DNA of 64,000 bases, taken from NCBI GenBank assembly GCA_022842065.1, contig JALHQH010000012.1:1-64000 (forward strand). The letters run 5' to 3'. This document shows positions 1 through 9,077 of the stretch, piece after piece. Numbering within the stretch: position 1 is the first letter of the stretch; every line of letters starts with the position of its first letter. A model generated the notes under the pieces. That model worked only from the letters and a program-made list of their open reading frames with translations. It was not told the origin of the DNA and ran no database searches. The position numbers and the translations under genes were made by a program. Source of the stretch: Caldilineaceae bacterium. GTDB taxonomy: Bacteria; Chloroflexota; Anaerolineae; Caldilineales; Caldilineaceae.

Positions 1-28
1 AGGTATTTTCTACCAAACGGCCGGGGCC

Positions 29-70
29 CGGCGCACACCAATCTTCGTTAACGAAGATTGGTGTGCGCCG
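29..70. repeat. 42-bp perfect palindrome
   Basis: Two 21-nt arms meet at GTTAAC with no loop. The outer part reads CGGCGCACACC and the inner part AATCTTCG. It lies just beyond the 3' end of the minus-strand helicase gene and has no T-run, so a bidirectional stop or a fold-back element is possible. Nothing else is seen in the first 139 bases. Confidence 0.7.
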
Positions 71-139
71 TGCCGCGGACGTTACACCGGACAAGACTTT
101 TTAGGATAGCTATACCGGTGATTGCGGGCGCTTCTACCC

Positions 140-3100
140 CTACCCTGTTGTACCCACAATCTTCTTCACTTCCGCGGCAATCAGCTCGGCATCATCCTTG
201 AAGCCTGAACTACGGAAACCAAGAATGGCCTCCAAGCCCGCGACCGTGGTTGGTGCTTGTTGCGAGATCGCCTTGAGGACCGTATTGCTGGCAACCAGAT
301 AAGGCTTACTCCGCTCGGTGATCGCCTTTTTCTGGCGGATCTCCTGCAGCTTCATAAAGATCTTCTTTTCGATCTGCGGCGAGACCGCAGCTTGGTTGGC
401 CTGGATCTTCTCTTTGGCCGCCGAGATGGCATCAGTCTGCACACTGCGCTGCGTGAGTAGTAAAAGATCTTCCCCTTCTTTGGGTGGGTTCAGCTTAACC
501 AGATCAAGGATTGTGGGGCCATAGTGTTGCAAGCGTTGCGCCCCCATCCCTGGTAACTGACCCAACTCATCTTCATTCTTTGGACGTAACTCAGCGATGC
601 GTAACATCAGCTCGTTGCTCATAATCACATAGGGTGGCTGTCCCTGTTCATCAGCAGAGCGCCGCCGCCAGAGCCAAAGGGCTTTTTGAAGCGCTGTATA
701 CTTGTCCCCTTCCGAGGCTAACTCTGCTTCCGTCTCGCCTTCGATCTGCGCCGGTGCTTCGCCAAAATGGGCCATATCCGGATGTTCGGCCAGCCACAAC
801 TCGGCTTCCGTGCGCCCCTTGACCGTGGGGGCCAGCACGGTATAGCCCTGCCGCTCGTATTGACGCAACCGCAGATCTTCGAGCAGATCGTCAATATAGG
901 TCATCACCCCCGATTCACCGAGCGACTTGAGCAGCCCAAAGTGGCGTGCCTTGTCGGCGGTGACGGGGGCGCGCAGGCTGCCACTCAGCACGCGTGCCAG
1001 GCCGCTGCGGCCCACCGGTTTGGGTAAGCTAATCAGGCAGTCGATAATCATTGGCTCAATGTCGGCATCATCGGGGGCCAGGTGGGCAAGCTCCGACCGC
1101 GCCGGCAACTCGGGCCGAATGCCGGTGCAATTATCGCAGACGGTGCAGCGCGTCCGCGGGGGGCTACCAAAGTGGGCGCTGATATAGCCGTGGCGACAGC
1201 TCTCCGCCGTGGCATAGCCGATGATATCATCCATGCGCCGTTGGGCCACGGCGGCTGATTGTTCTAGCAGCCGCTGCAAGCGTGCGGCCACGTCATCCGG
1301 GCGTGGTGGCAGCTCAATCAACATGGCGCGCCGGCTGCCCTTCGTGGTCAACCAGCCCTTTTCTTGCCAATCCAGCAGCACACCTTCCACCTGATCCAGT
1401 GGCCAGCCCATAAAATTCCCAATATCAACACTCTTGAAGCCGGCACTCTGTCCGGGTCGGAGCGCTAACCCTTGTAAAAGTAAGGTAAACTCTTTGTCCG
1501 CCTTCGCTGTGGCACTCAGGGTTTTGGTAATTGTAATTGTAACATCTTGGGGAAAATCAAAGGTGCGATCGATCAGGTCGGCCCGCTCTAGAATGCTGAC
1601 GGCGACGCGCATATTCGTCTCATCGGTGTTCATCACCTGTTGCAGACGCCGGACATCCACTGGCCCCATCACCGACTCGGTGGATTGGATCACCTGGTCT
1701 GCCGAGTGTGGTTGCAAAAGCTTCATTGCCGGCTCTTCAGGCGTGGCTTCTTCGCCGCTTTCTTTAGCGTTGCTTTCTTTATCGCCATTCTCTTTATGGC
1801 TGGGCTCCTGGCTGCTTGTCTCTCCCTCACTGACCGGCCGGATCATCCCTAGTTGCGCGGCAATGGCGGCGTAGACCTTTTCCAAAAAGTCGATGGCAAA
1901 CTCATCCGATTTGGCCCAGCGCCGTAGATTTGCCCAGTCGTTATTACTATAAAAGAGCACCCCTTGGCTCGGTTTGCCATCACGACCGGCGCGCCCAACC
2001 TCTTGATAATACGCGGCCAAGCTGCGTGAAGGGTGGAAGTGGACAATGAAACGAATGTTGGCTTTGTCAATACCCATCCCAAAGGCGATGGTCGCAACGA
2101 CGACGCGGGTCGTTTCGTTCATAAACCGATCCTGCACCGAGCCGCGATTTTCCAGGCCGGCGTGATAGGCTTCGGCCGCAACCCCAGCCTGCCGTAATTG
2201 ATAGGCCAACTGTTCGCTTTTGTGGCGGCTGTTGACATAAACGATGCCGCTACCCGGCATCTCACTGGCAAATTTGAGCAGGGCCGCCAATTTCTCTTCT
2301 TCGTTGTGAAAATGGACCGCCGACAGATGCAGGTTATTGCGGAAGATGTCCATCGCCATCACGCGTGGCCGCTTGCTGCCTTCCTCTTCGCCATTGGCGG
2401 ACGTGGTCCCATTACTAATATAGTCGAGCACTTCATCGCGAATGCGCGGCGGTGCTGTCGCCGTCATGGCCAAGGTGGTTGGGGCATTTAGCTCCAGCCG
2501 GGCTTCTTGGACAAAGAGATAGTCGGGGCGAAAATCGTGGCCCCACAGGCTGACACAGTGCGCTTCATCGATGACAAAGAGATCGACTCCGCCCTGACGC
2601 AGGGCACGTAAAAATTCACGCTGGCGTAACCGTTCGGGCGCGGCATAGACTAATTTATACTCGCCACGGGCGACGGCGGCCATGCGTTTGGCCAACTCTT
2701 CGTCGCTGAGCGTGCTGTTGATAAAGGTGGCCTGGGCGCGGGCCTTGGTCGGCAAACTTTCGACCTGATCTTTCATCAACGCGATCAACGGGCTGATCAC
2801 CAGCGTCATATGGGGCAACGTCAGCGCCGGCAGTTGATAACAAAGCGATTTACCGGCACCGGTGGGCATGACGGTCAGAATTGATTCGCCGCGCAAGACA
2901 CTGGCAATGGTTTCAATCTGCCCGGCGCGCAACTTGGCAAAACCAAAATGGCGGACGGTTGCCAACTGAATCTGGCGCTCTTCCTCACGGCTGACCGGGA
3001 TTGCTTCGGGGCCATTATGGGCATCTACTTGCAATTCGCCATCGGGGGTCAGCAGGGCCGCGGCGGTATAGGGGGCAAGGGCCTGTTGCACCTTCTGGCG

Positions 3101-3820
3101 GGCCAGGTGTTGGCGCCGTTGCAGCTCAAGGTGGACGGCATTTACGCTCTCCGTCTGGTTGGCAACCATTAGGATTTCACCCATGCGCTGCAATAATTCA
3201 TCACTGATCGTGGGGGGCACGCCCGCCCCCAGTCGCTGTAGATAGGTGGTGGCTACTTGTGATTGGTCATTCTGTTGGGCGAGCGCAACCATAGTGATCG
3301 TCGCCTGTAGATCGCCTGGGCGCCGGGCGAGATACCCTTCCAACAGTGTGCGCCCCAACGCAAAGTGGCCAAGATGGGCATAGATCTCAGCCGCCGTACT
3401 GATGGCCAGGGCCTGATTTGGAAAGGCCTGGCTGATATCGTCCGCAACCGCGCGCGCATGTTCGTCATGGCCCAACCCCAAAAGGGCGCGCGCCTCGATC
3501 ACCTGGCTGGACAAGGTCGTGCTGCGCCGTTGCCGGCGTTCGATGACTGCCAGCACCTGTTGGTGTTCACCCTGTCTGGCCAGGGCCGCCGCTTGATAGT
3601 CCATCAGAAAGAGTAACGAGCCTTGGGTCTGGCGTAATAGCTCGACCAAGGCCAGCTGATCAGCCGGCGTCCCCCAGCTCTGCAGATAGTCGAGTAATTG
3701 GTCACGGACATTGGGCGGCAGCGCACGGATCGTCTTTTCATCCAACGCTAAGTGCTGAAAGAAGGTGACGTCACTTGCTTCTAGCTCCGGTGCGATCTGG
3801 GTTGGGGCTGGCAGAGTCAT
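140..3820 (-). CDS. recQ: RecQ-family ATP-dependent DNA helicase with N-terminal repeat extension
   Basis: This is a superfamily 2 DNA helicase of the RecQ type, expected to unwind DNA 3'-5' in recombination and repair. The first ~280 residues are helical and TPR-like and are not part of a standard RecQ. The helicase core follows, with Walker A (MPTGAGKS), a DEAH box (VIDEAHC) and motif VI (GRAGRDG). A zinc-cysteine cluster (C-RHGY, CTVCDNC) and two HRDC-like domains at the C terminus complete it. At about 1226 residues it is roughly twice E. coli RecQ. I chose the ATG at 3820. An upstream ATG at 3910 lies only about 8 nt from the start predicted by the promoter at 3924-3952, leaving no room for a ribosome site. 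It is divergent from fabF. Confidence 0.9.
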   Translation of the reverse strand: MTLPAPTQIAPELEASDVTFFQHLALDEKTIRALPPNVRDQLLDYLQSWGTPADQLALVELLRQTQGSLLFLMDYQAAALARQGEHQQVLAVIERRQRRSTTLSSQVIEARALLGLGHDEHARAVADDISQAFPNQALAISTAAEIYAHLGHFALGRTLLEGYLARRPGDLQATITMVALAQQNDQSQVATTYLQRLGAGVPPTISDELLQRMGEILMVANQTESVNAVHLELQRRQHLARQKVQQALAPYTAAALLTPDGELQVDAHNGPEAIPVSREEERQIQLATVRHFGFAKLRAGQIETIASVLRGESILTVMPTGAGKSLCYQLPALTLPHMTLVISPLIALMKDQVESLPTKARAQATFINSTLSDEELAKRMAAVARGEYKLVYAAPERLRQREFLRALRQGGVDLFVIDEAHCVSLWGHDFRPDYLFVQEARLELNAPTTLAMTATAPPRIRDEVLDYISNGTTSANGEEEGSKRPRVMAMDIFRNNLHLSAVHFHNEEEKLAALLKFASEMPGSGIVYVNSRHKSEQLAYQLRQAGVAAEAYHAGLENRGSVQDRFMNETTRVVVATIAFGMGIDKANIRFIVHFHPSRSLAAYYQEVGRAGRDGKPSQGVLFYSNNDWANLRRWAKSDEFAIDFLEKVYAAIAAQLGMIRPVSEGETSSQEPSHKENGDKESNAKESGEEATPEEPAMKLLQPHSADQVIQSTESVMGPVDVRRLQQVMNTDETNMRVAVSILERADLIDRTFDFPQDVTITITKTLSATAKADKEFTLLLQGLALRPGQSAGFKSVDIGNFMGWPLDQVEGVLLDWQEKGWLTTKGSRRAMLIELPPRPDDVAARLQRLLEQSAAVAQRRMDDIIGYATAESCRHGYISAHFGSPPRTRCTVCDNCTGIRPELPARSELAHLAPDDADIEPMIIDCLISLPKPVGRSGLARVLSGSLRAPVTADKARHFGLLKSLGESGVMTYIDDLLEDLRLRQYERQGYTVLAPTVKGRTEAELWLAEHPDMAHFGEAPAQIEGETEAELASEGDKYTALQKALWLWRRRSADEQGQPPYVIMSNELMLRIAELRPKNEDELGQLPGMGAQRLQHYGPTILDLVKLNPPKEGEDLLLLTQRSVQTDAISAAKEKIQANQAAVSPQIEKKIFMKLQEIRQKKAITERSKPYLVASNTVLKAISQQAPTTVAGLEAILGFRSSGFKDDAELIAAEVKKIVGTTG

Positions 3821-3923
3821 GCTGATGTACCTGTTATCTCTTCTGTTGCCTGTCGGCTGCGCGATGGGCAAACCTACAGTTATCACGCCTACGTCTCCCA
3901 CGATGGGCATACGCTCTCTTCTG

Positions 3924-3952
3924 AAGATACAATTTAAGTGCTATCTTGTCAA
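3924..3952 (-). promoter_or_regulatory. sigma70-type promoter of the recQ-like gene
   Basis: Read on the minus strand: -35 TTGACA (3952-3947), 17-nt spacer, -10 TATCTT (3929-3924). Transcription would start near 3917, giving a leader of about 100 nt before the chosen ATG. Confidence 0.65.
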
Positions 3953-4024
3953 TTGTGGGGTGAAGAGTAAAACGGATGAACGCTCTCTGCGCAGCCGGCG
4001 TAAAGCAGCTTATAGCAGACGTTT

Positions 4025-4053
4025 TTGACGGATGAGGCGACCTCCCCTATAAT
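4025..4053 (+). promoter_or_regulatory. sigma70-type promoter of fabF
   Basis: -35 TTGACG (4025-4030), 17-nt spacer and a perfect -10 TATAAT (4048-4053). The start would be near 4060, about 105 nt before the chosen fabF ATG. It is divergent from the helicase promoter 70 bp away. Confidence 0.75.
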
Positions 4054-4164
4054 CTGCCAATTACCCTACACCACTACTTTTTTGTGCTAACGGTGTTAGA
4101 TCAATTTGGATGGAAAAATAATGTGTTACTCTCCTGCTTTAGTGAGGAAAGCGAGAACCGACGA

Positions 4165-5397
4165 ATGACGCGTGTTTTTATTACAGGTATGGGCGCCCTG
4201 ACTCCCATTGGCAATGATGTACAGAGTTTTTGGCAGAACCTATTGGCCGGGAAATCTGGCGCATCAATGTTGACGCTCTTTGAAGCAGGGGATATGCCCT
4301 ATAATATAGCCTGTGAAGTCAAAAACTTTGATCCACAGGACTATATGGATCGCAAAGTGGCGCGCCGCATTGCGCGCGCCACCCAATTTGCGATCGCGGC
4401 CAGTCGCCAAGCGTTGGCCGATGCCGGCATCACCATCGATGCAAGCAACCGTGACAATATTGGTGTCCTCATGGCAACAGGAGGTGGTGGCATCAACGAA
4501 ATCGAATATGCGACGGAAGAGATGGATGAAAAAGGGTGGCGCTCGGTGGGCCCGTTTGTGGTCCCGGCGGCCATGGCAAATGCGGTGAGCTGTATGGTCT
4601 CGATTGAGACCGGTGCGCGTGGCCCGGTGATGACCAGCACCGCGGCTTGCGCCAGTGGTCACTATTCGATGATCGAAGGGTACCACTTTTTGCAGCGTGG
4701 TGAAGCAGATGTGATTATTGCCGGTGGTGCCGAATCGGCCATTTCACGCTTAACCATGTCTGCCTTTGGGCGCATGGGGCCACTCTCCAGCCGTACCGAC
4801 GATCCGGAACATGCCTGCCGCCCCTTCTCGGTTGACCGCGATGGCTTTGTCTGTGGCGAAGGTGCCTGTGCGTTGATTTTGGAGACGGAAGCGCATGCCC
4901 GCGCTCGCGGGGCAACGATTTATGGTGAGGTGTTGGGTGGTCGCATCACTGGCGATGCCTATCACATCACCGCGCCCGACCCAGAAGGGGATGGTGCCGC
5001 GCGTGCCTTGACGGCTGCGGTCAAAAGTGCGGGCTTACAACCCAAAGATATCGATCTCGTCTTTGCCCATGGCACGGGCACGGTGCTCAACGATGCGGGG
5101 GAAGCCAAAGCGCTCAAACGTGCCTTTGGTGAACATGTCTATGACATGAAGATCACCAGCATCAAAAGTATGGTTGGCCACGCCCTTGGTGCCGCCGGGG
5201 CGCAATCAGCCGTCGCGGCAATCATGGCCTTGCGCGAAGGCAAAATGCCCCCCACCATCAACTACACCCCGGACCCTGAAATCGATGTTCCCATCATCGG
5301 CAACACCGCCCAGGATGTTGATGGCCACTACGCCATTGTCAACGCCTTTGGCTTCGGCGGCCAGAATGTCGTCGCCGTCTTCGGCAAGGCAGAGTAA
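4165..5397 (+). CDS. fabF: Beta-ketoacyl-ACP synthase II (KAS II, FabF)
   Basis: Elongating ketosynthase of type II fatty acid synthesis. It condenses malonyl-ACP with an acyl-ACP in the cytosol. The Cys-His-His triad is complete: Cys162 in STAACASG, His302 in AHGTGT and His339 in SMVGHALGAAG. At 410 residues it has the usual KAS II length. The frame is open from a GTG at 4084, but homology of the family begins at MTRVFITGMGALTP, so the ATG at 4165 is chosen; GAGGAAAG upstream can serve as a ribosome site. No other fatty-acid gene is adjacent, so it appears to be monocistronic. Confidence 0.93.
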   Translation: MTRVFITGMGALTPIGNDVQSFWQNLLAGKSGASMLTLFEAGDMPYNIACEVKNFDPQDYMDRKVARRIARATQFAIAASRQALADAGITIDASNRDNIGVLMATGGGGINEIEYATEEMDEKGWRSVGPFVVPAAMANAVSCMVSIETGARGPVMTSTAACASGHYSMIEGYHFLQRGEADVIIAGGAESAISRLTMSAFGRMGPLSSRTDDPEHACRPFSVDRDGFVCGEGACALILETEAHARARGATIYGEVLGGRITGDAYHITAPDPEGDGAARALTAAVKSAGLQPKDIDLVFAHGTGTVLNDAGEAKALKRAFGEHVYDMKITSIKSMVGHALGAAGAQSAVAAIMALREGKMPPTINYTPDPEIDVPIIGNTAQDVDGHYAIVNAFGFGGQNVVAVFGKAE

Positions 5398-5524
5398 GAG
5401 ACAAGGTGACAGGGTGACAAGGTGACACGAGGTAGTGTAAACGCCTAGTTCCAATTCACCTTGTCACCCTGTCACCTTGTCACCTTGTCACCCTGTCACC
5501 TTGTCACCCTGTCACCTTGTCTCG
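5396..5524. repeat. Inverted arrays of a short-period repeat (GGTGACA type)
   Basis: Downstream of fabF, copies of an ~8-nt unit (AGGTGACA or GGGTGACA) on the left face their reverse complements (TGTCACCT, TGTCACCC) on the right around a ~35-nt core. The RNA would fold into a long hairpin between two convergent genes, so it may act as a bidirectional terminator. Confidence 0.8.
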
Positions 5525-5527
5525 TCT

Positions 5528-6916
5528 CTACTCACTCCCCCGCGCGGCAACATTGGCACAGACCTGCACCGGGTCATAAGTCGGGGAGTAGGGGGGCGCG
5601 TAGGAGAGGTCGAGCATACCTAGCTCGGCAACGGTGAGGCGGGCGCTCAGCGCGGTGGCGATAATATCAATGCGCTTGTTGACGCCCGCTTTGCCCACAA
5701 TCTGGCCGCCAAGGATGCGACCACTTGCTTTGGCATAAACTAGCTTGACCTTGATCTTTTCCGCGCCGGGCCAGTAGCTCGCTTTTTCCCAGGCCTCAAC
5801 GGTTGCACTGCCCAGCATTTCACCCTGAAGGCCCCACTTGCCGCTAGCGATGGCTTGTGCTTCGGTTAGCCCTGTCACCGCCATCGTGTAGTCAAAGACC
5901 TTGACCACTGCAGTACCCGCAATCCCAGGGAAAATGCTGGGTGCTTCCCCCGTCGCGGCGGCGCAGAGATTATCGCCGGCAATCCGTCCACCCTTGTTGG
6001 CCGAGGTCGCCAAGGGAATCCACGCATTCTCGCCCAAGATCAGATGATAATGTTCCACACAATCGCCCGCCGCGTAGATGTGCGGATCGCTCGTACGCAT
6101 CTGCCCATCTACCCAGATCGCGCCGCTCTGTCCCAGTTTGAGTCCTGCTGCCTTGGCCAATTCGCTGTTGGGGCGTACGCCAGTCGAGACCAGTACCAAA
6201 TCAGTCGCGATTTCGGCTCCAGTATTGAGCTGGACCTGCAGCCCTTGTGCCGGCGCGCCAATGGCTGCAACCCGCACCCCAGTGTGCAGCGTCACCCCCT
6301 TTTCGGTCAGATGCGCGGCCACCGCGCTGACCAGTTCCGCATCAAAATTGGGCATAATTTGAGGGAGCAATTCGACCACCGTTACAGCTAGCCCCCGCTC
6401 GTGTAACGCCTCTGCCATCTCCACCCCGATATAGCCGCCCCCGATAATCACCGCGCGCTTGGGCTGTTGTTGGGTGATATAGTGAAAGATCTGCTGTCCA
6501 TCACTTAGGTTGCGCAGTGTGAAGACCCCTGGCAGATCGAGGCCCGGCAGGGGCGGGCGCGTCGCGCGCGCCCCCGTTGCGATCACCAGATCGGCATAAC
6601 TTTGCGTAAAACTTTCTCCTGTTGCCTGGCGCGTCACCGTCACCGTTTTGGCGGCTGGGTTAATCGCGGTGACTTCATGGCCGGTGCGCACATCGATCCC
6701 TCGCCGCTCGCGGGCGCGTTCCGGCGTCAGGATCACCAGCCGGCGGTCATTCTCGACCACGCCACCGATCCAATAGGGGATCCCGCAGGCGGAAAAACTG
6801 ATATATTCGCCCCGTTCAAAGACAATGACTTCTGCTTCGGGCAGGGTCCGCTTGATTTTGCTGGCCGCGCTCATTCCCGCGGCATCGCCCCCGATGATGA
6901 CATAGGGACTGGCCAT
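5528..6916 (-). CDS. CoA-disulfide reductase / NADH oxidase-like flavoprotein
   Basis: FAD- and NAD(P)H-dependent disulfide reductase family enzyme, cytosolic, probably reducing CoA disulfide, polysulfide or oxygen. The N-terminal FAD Rossmann motif is YVIIGGDAAGMSAA. A single redox Cys44 sits in SFSACGIPYW, the pattern of CoA-disulfide reductase rather than the CXXXXC pair of classical reductases. A second NAD-binding motif (VIIGGGYIGVEMAE) and a C-terminal dimerisation domain ending with YAPPYSPTYDP follow. The start at 6916 has AGGAGTG just upstream; the frame continues to 7063 but that stretch runs into the tRNA gene. Exact substrate cannot be told from sequence. Confidence 0.88.
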   Translation of the reverse strand: MASPYVIIGGDAAGMSAASKIKRTLPEAEVIVFERGEYISFSACGIPYWIGGVVENDRRLVILTPERARERRGIDVRTGHEVTAINPAAKTVTVTRQATGESFTQSYADLVIATGARATRPPLPGLDLPGVFTLRNLSDGQQIFHYITQQQPKRAVIIGGGYIGVEMAEALHERGLAVTVVELLPQIMPNFDAELVSAVAAHLTEKGVTLHTGVRVAAIGAPAQGLQVQLNTGAEIATDLVLVSTGVRPNSELAKAAGLKLGQSGAIWVDGQMRTSDPHIYAAGDCVEHYHLILGENAWIPLATSANKGGRIAGDNLCAAATGEAPSIFPGIAGTAVVKVFDYTMAVTGLTEAQAIASGKWGLQGEMLGSATVEAWEKASYWPGAEKIKVKLVYAKASGRILGGQIVGKAGVNKRIDIIATALSARLTVAELGMLDLSYAPPYSPTYDPVQVCANVAARGSE

Positions 6917-6974
6917 AATCACTCCTGATTGGTTACGTTGATAGCAGATTTTGGATAATTTACAGGTACCGCGT

Positions 6975-7003
6975 TTGACAAGCTTTGCGCTGCATGGTAC
7001 ACT
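6975..7003 (+). promoter_or_regulatory. Promoter of the tRNA-Asp gene
   Basis: -35 TTGACA (6975-6980), 17-nt spacer, -10 TACACT (6998-7003). It lies 36 nt upstream of the mature tRNA 5' end. Confidence 0.8.
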
Positions 7004-7038
7004 ACTTTGCGTTGAGCAGCAATGTTCAACTGGTAACT

Positions 7039-7111
7039 GGAGGCGTGGTGTAGCGGTTAGCATGCGGCCCTGTCAAGGCCGAGGTCGCGGGTTCAAATCC
7101 CGTCGCTTCCG
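7039..7111 (+). tRNA. tRNA-Asp (anticodon GTC)
   Basis: A 73-nt cloverleaf. The acceptor GGAGGCG pairs with CGCTTCC (one G-T wobble). The anticodon stem CGGCC/GGCCG carries the loop CTGTCAA with anticodon GTC. The T-arm contains GTTCAAATC. The discriminator base is G, followed by CA, so CCA is not fully encoded. It is followed by a strong terminator. Confidence 0.96.
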
Positions 7112-7132
7112 CAGGTGGCGAAAATTCGCTAA

Positions 7133-7172
7133 AAAGAAAGAGCCAACGACAGCTGTCGTTGGCTCTTTCTTT
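7133..7172. terminator. Bidirectional intrinsic terminator between tRNA-Asp and the YdeI-like gene
   Basis: A perfect palindrome with 20-nt arms (AAAGAAAGAGCC through CGACAG and its complement), A-rich on the left and T-rich on the right. It can therefore end the tRNA transcript on the plus strand and the convergent gene on the minus strand. Confidence 0.9.
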
Positions 7173-7183
7173 TTTATTTCTGT

Positions 7184-7741
7184 TTACGTCATTGTGCCAA
7201 ATTGTTTATTCTGCTTTGTCTTGTGCAAAAAGTTGGCAAGCCGACTTTGAAAGACCGCCGGCTGTTTGCGGACTTCCTCAATGTAGCCAATGCGAATGCG
7301 CTGATAAAGGGCTGGAAAGCGCTGGAAGTTCGCCCACACTTCGCTGTCGGCTTGCAGCGCAGTGAGAATGTCGGCGGGAATTTCGAATGCTTCGAGTGCT
7401 AGATCCGGCAAGACGGCGCGCCCGGCTTCAGTCATCAACCCACTGGCAATCAATCGCCTGGCGCGCTCTTTGTTCAATTCGGTCCAGTGGCTGCGCGGCC
7501 GGCGCGGGGTGAAGCGTTGCCCCGTTCGCTCTGCATCGATCTTCTTGGCAATGCCATCGATCCAGCCAAAACAGAGTGCCTCTTCCACTGCTTGGAGATA
7601 AGGAACACTCGGCTTGCCTGTCCCCCGGCCATAGGTGACCAGCCAGATTTCCTTGGCATTGGCATGGTGTTCGGCCAACCATTGCCGCCAAGCAGTGCGG
7701 TCGGCGGCGTAGAACGTTTCAGTGATTATTACCTTTGCCAT
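7184..7741 (-). CDS. YdeI/OmpD-associated family protein
   Basis: A 185-residue protein of the YdeI (OmpD-associated) family. The family mark is the stretch AVEEALCFGWIDGIAKKID followed by FTPRRPRSHW and a C-terminal helical part. Family members have been linked to bacteriocin or peptide resistance, but no biochemical reaction is established and none is claimed here. No signal peptide is visible. The gene converges on the tRNA-Asp terminator and has no operon partner. Confidence 0.85.
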   Translation of the reverse strand: MAKVIITETFYAADRTAWRQWLAEHHANAKEIWLVTYGRGTGKPSVPYLQAVEEALCFGWIDGIAKKIDAERTGQRFTPRRPRSHWTELNKERARRLIASGLMTEAGRAVLPDLALEAFEIPADILTALQADSEVWANFQRFPALYQRIRIGYIEEVRKQPAVFQSRLANFLHKTKQNKQFGTMT

Positions 7742-7998
7742 TGTCGATCTCCCTTGTCTCGTCTGCTACATGTAGCTAAACACTTCAGCTTTGCCTAAGA
7801 GCGGTTCGCGTAAACGTCCCGAAGTGGTGCGCGATTATTCAACTTGTCCATAATATAGCATGTATTCAGGTGATGTGAGGAATTTGGGTGAGGAATTTGA
7901 ATGCGACATGAATGTGCCAATCATATACAAGCTGCACAAGGAAAGTTAATAATCTAGCACTTAACAACGCGCTATATGATAAAAGTCGCCTCGACGCT
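7742..7998. other. Gap upstream of two divergent genes, no feature seen
   Basis: Sequence between the YdeI-like gene and the promoter at 7999. An open frame on the plus strand runs from 7912, but it begins upstream of that promoter and shows no ribosome site, so its first part is taken as noncoding. Confidence 0.5.
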
Positions 7999-8027
7999 TT
8001 GACAGGAGTAGATAGGAACCGTATAAT
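7999..8027 (+). promoter_or_regulatory. Full-consensus sigma70 promoter
   Basis: TTGACA (7999-8004), exactly 17 nt, TATAAT (8022-8027). It is the only consensus-perfect promoter noticed in the window. It gives a leader of about 73 nt to the hypothetical gene at 8107. Confidence 0.88.
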
Positions 8028-8106
8028 TATCTTTATATTGAAAACTTACATTATCCTTAAATGGGGTAGCGTAAGTCCCTTTTATTCCATCTATAAGGAC
8101 AAATTA

Positions 8107-8814
8107 ATGGAAATCACTGTGACAATTCCTCCCAGCGTGGAGGAACATCTGCGAACGTATGCCGCTTCTCTATTTTTCGAGACGACCCCTTATGCGATCT
8201 CGCGGGCAATTGTTTGCGCTTTGATCAATCAATTGGATGCTGCGTGTGTCGTGAGCCGTGACGAAATCGTAACCGGTATTCTCGAAGCCGGCAAACCGCA
8301 AGCGATCGAAGTCGCGCCGGCACCGGTGGTGGAGAAAACCTTGCCCGCCGTCGCGGTCGAGCCGGCTCCCATTGTGGCGGCGGTCTCAGCGGGGGCAGCG
8401 GCGGCCGCTGCTCCTGCCATTACGCTGATTACCGATCCTAAAAAGTTGAAGGTCCCCGGTGAACGCTTCCAAGGCAATGCCTCGAATACATGGTTGGTCT
8501 GGGGCTGGTGTATGGCTTCTAGCCTGAACCTAGTGACGCCTGAGAGTGGGGCGCGCAAGTTCCACAGCTTCAATATGCAGGATGTGGTGCAAGGGGTGTT
8601 ACAAAAGAAGGGCATCCGCGTCAAGGATCCGACTGTTTACAGTGCCTTGGATGTGTTAGTGACGCGCCAATGGCTCAACTTTAACTCGACAACCAAACTT
8701 TACATGCCATCCCCGATTGCCCAAAAATGGGCACTGCTACCTAAAAATCAAGCCTATCTCACCGAAAAGGGCTTTTTGGATCCGATTGCGCCGGCTAATC
8801 AAACGGCCAAATAA
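8107..8814 (+). CDS. Hypothetical protein with Ala/Pro linker and C-terminal winged-helix-like region
   Basis: I do not recognise this 235-residue protein. It begins MEITVTIPPSVEEHLRTY, a short beta-strand plus helix that resembles ribbon-helix-helix or coiled segments. A linker of about 60 residues rich in Ala, Pro and Val (AVSAGAAAAAAPA) follows. The C-terminal half has a compact pattern (FNMQDVVQGVLQKKG, then DPTVYSALDVLVTRQWL) suggesting a small helix-turn-helix or winged fold. The ATG at 8107 follows AAGGAC and the perfect promoter at 7999. The strong promoter suggests an abundant product; a DNA-binding role is only a guess. Confidence 0.75.
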   Translation: MEITVTIPPSVEEHLRTYAASLFFETTPYAISRAIVCALINQLDAACVVSRDEIVTGILEAGKPQAIEVAPAPVVEKTLPAVAVEPAPIVAAVSAGAAAAAAPAITLITDPKKLKVPGERFQGNASNTWLVWGWCMASSLNLVTPESGARKFHSFNMQDVVQGVLQKKGIRVKDPTVYSALDVLVTRQWLNFNSTTKLYMPSPIAQKWALLPKNQAYLTEKGFLDPIAPANQTAK

Positions 8815-8837
8815 TTTGCTCGCCATCCGCTACACAA

Positions 8838-8926
8838 TGCCAAAAACCGCGTCTTTGCTCGTCAATCCACTCAATTGAGCTGCCCGGCAAATTGGGGGCA
8901 TGATCGGCAAAACGCGGTTTTTGGCA
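8838..8926. repeat. Fold-back element with 14-bp arms
   Basis: TGCCAAAAACCGCG (8838-8851) is the perfect reverse complement of 8913-8926, with a 61-nt loop. It lies between two convergent genes and resembles the element at 17543-17624 in having A-rich ACCG arms. Confidence 0.75.
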
Positions 8927-9077
8927 TTTTCAGTAGACTGCAACCGTGCGCGGCCTGGTCCATCACCTGCCGCCAGTCACCAAGTGTCCATTACCTTCGT
9001 GGATAAATGTATTGGTTTTAAACTGACATCACTTTAGGGTCACGAGCGTACTCGACGCATGCACCGGCCGTTGCAGT

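Noticed and set aside
7912..8106. Upstream extension of the hypothetical gene
   Set aside because: The consensus promoter lies inside this stretch, so translation must begin downstream of it.
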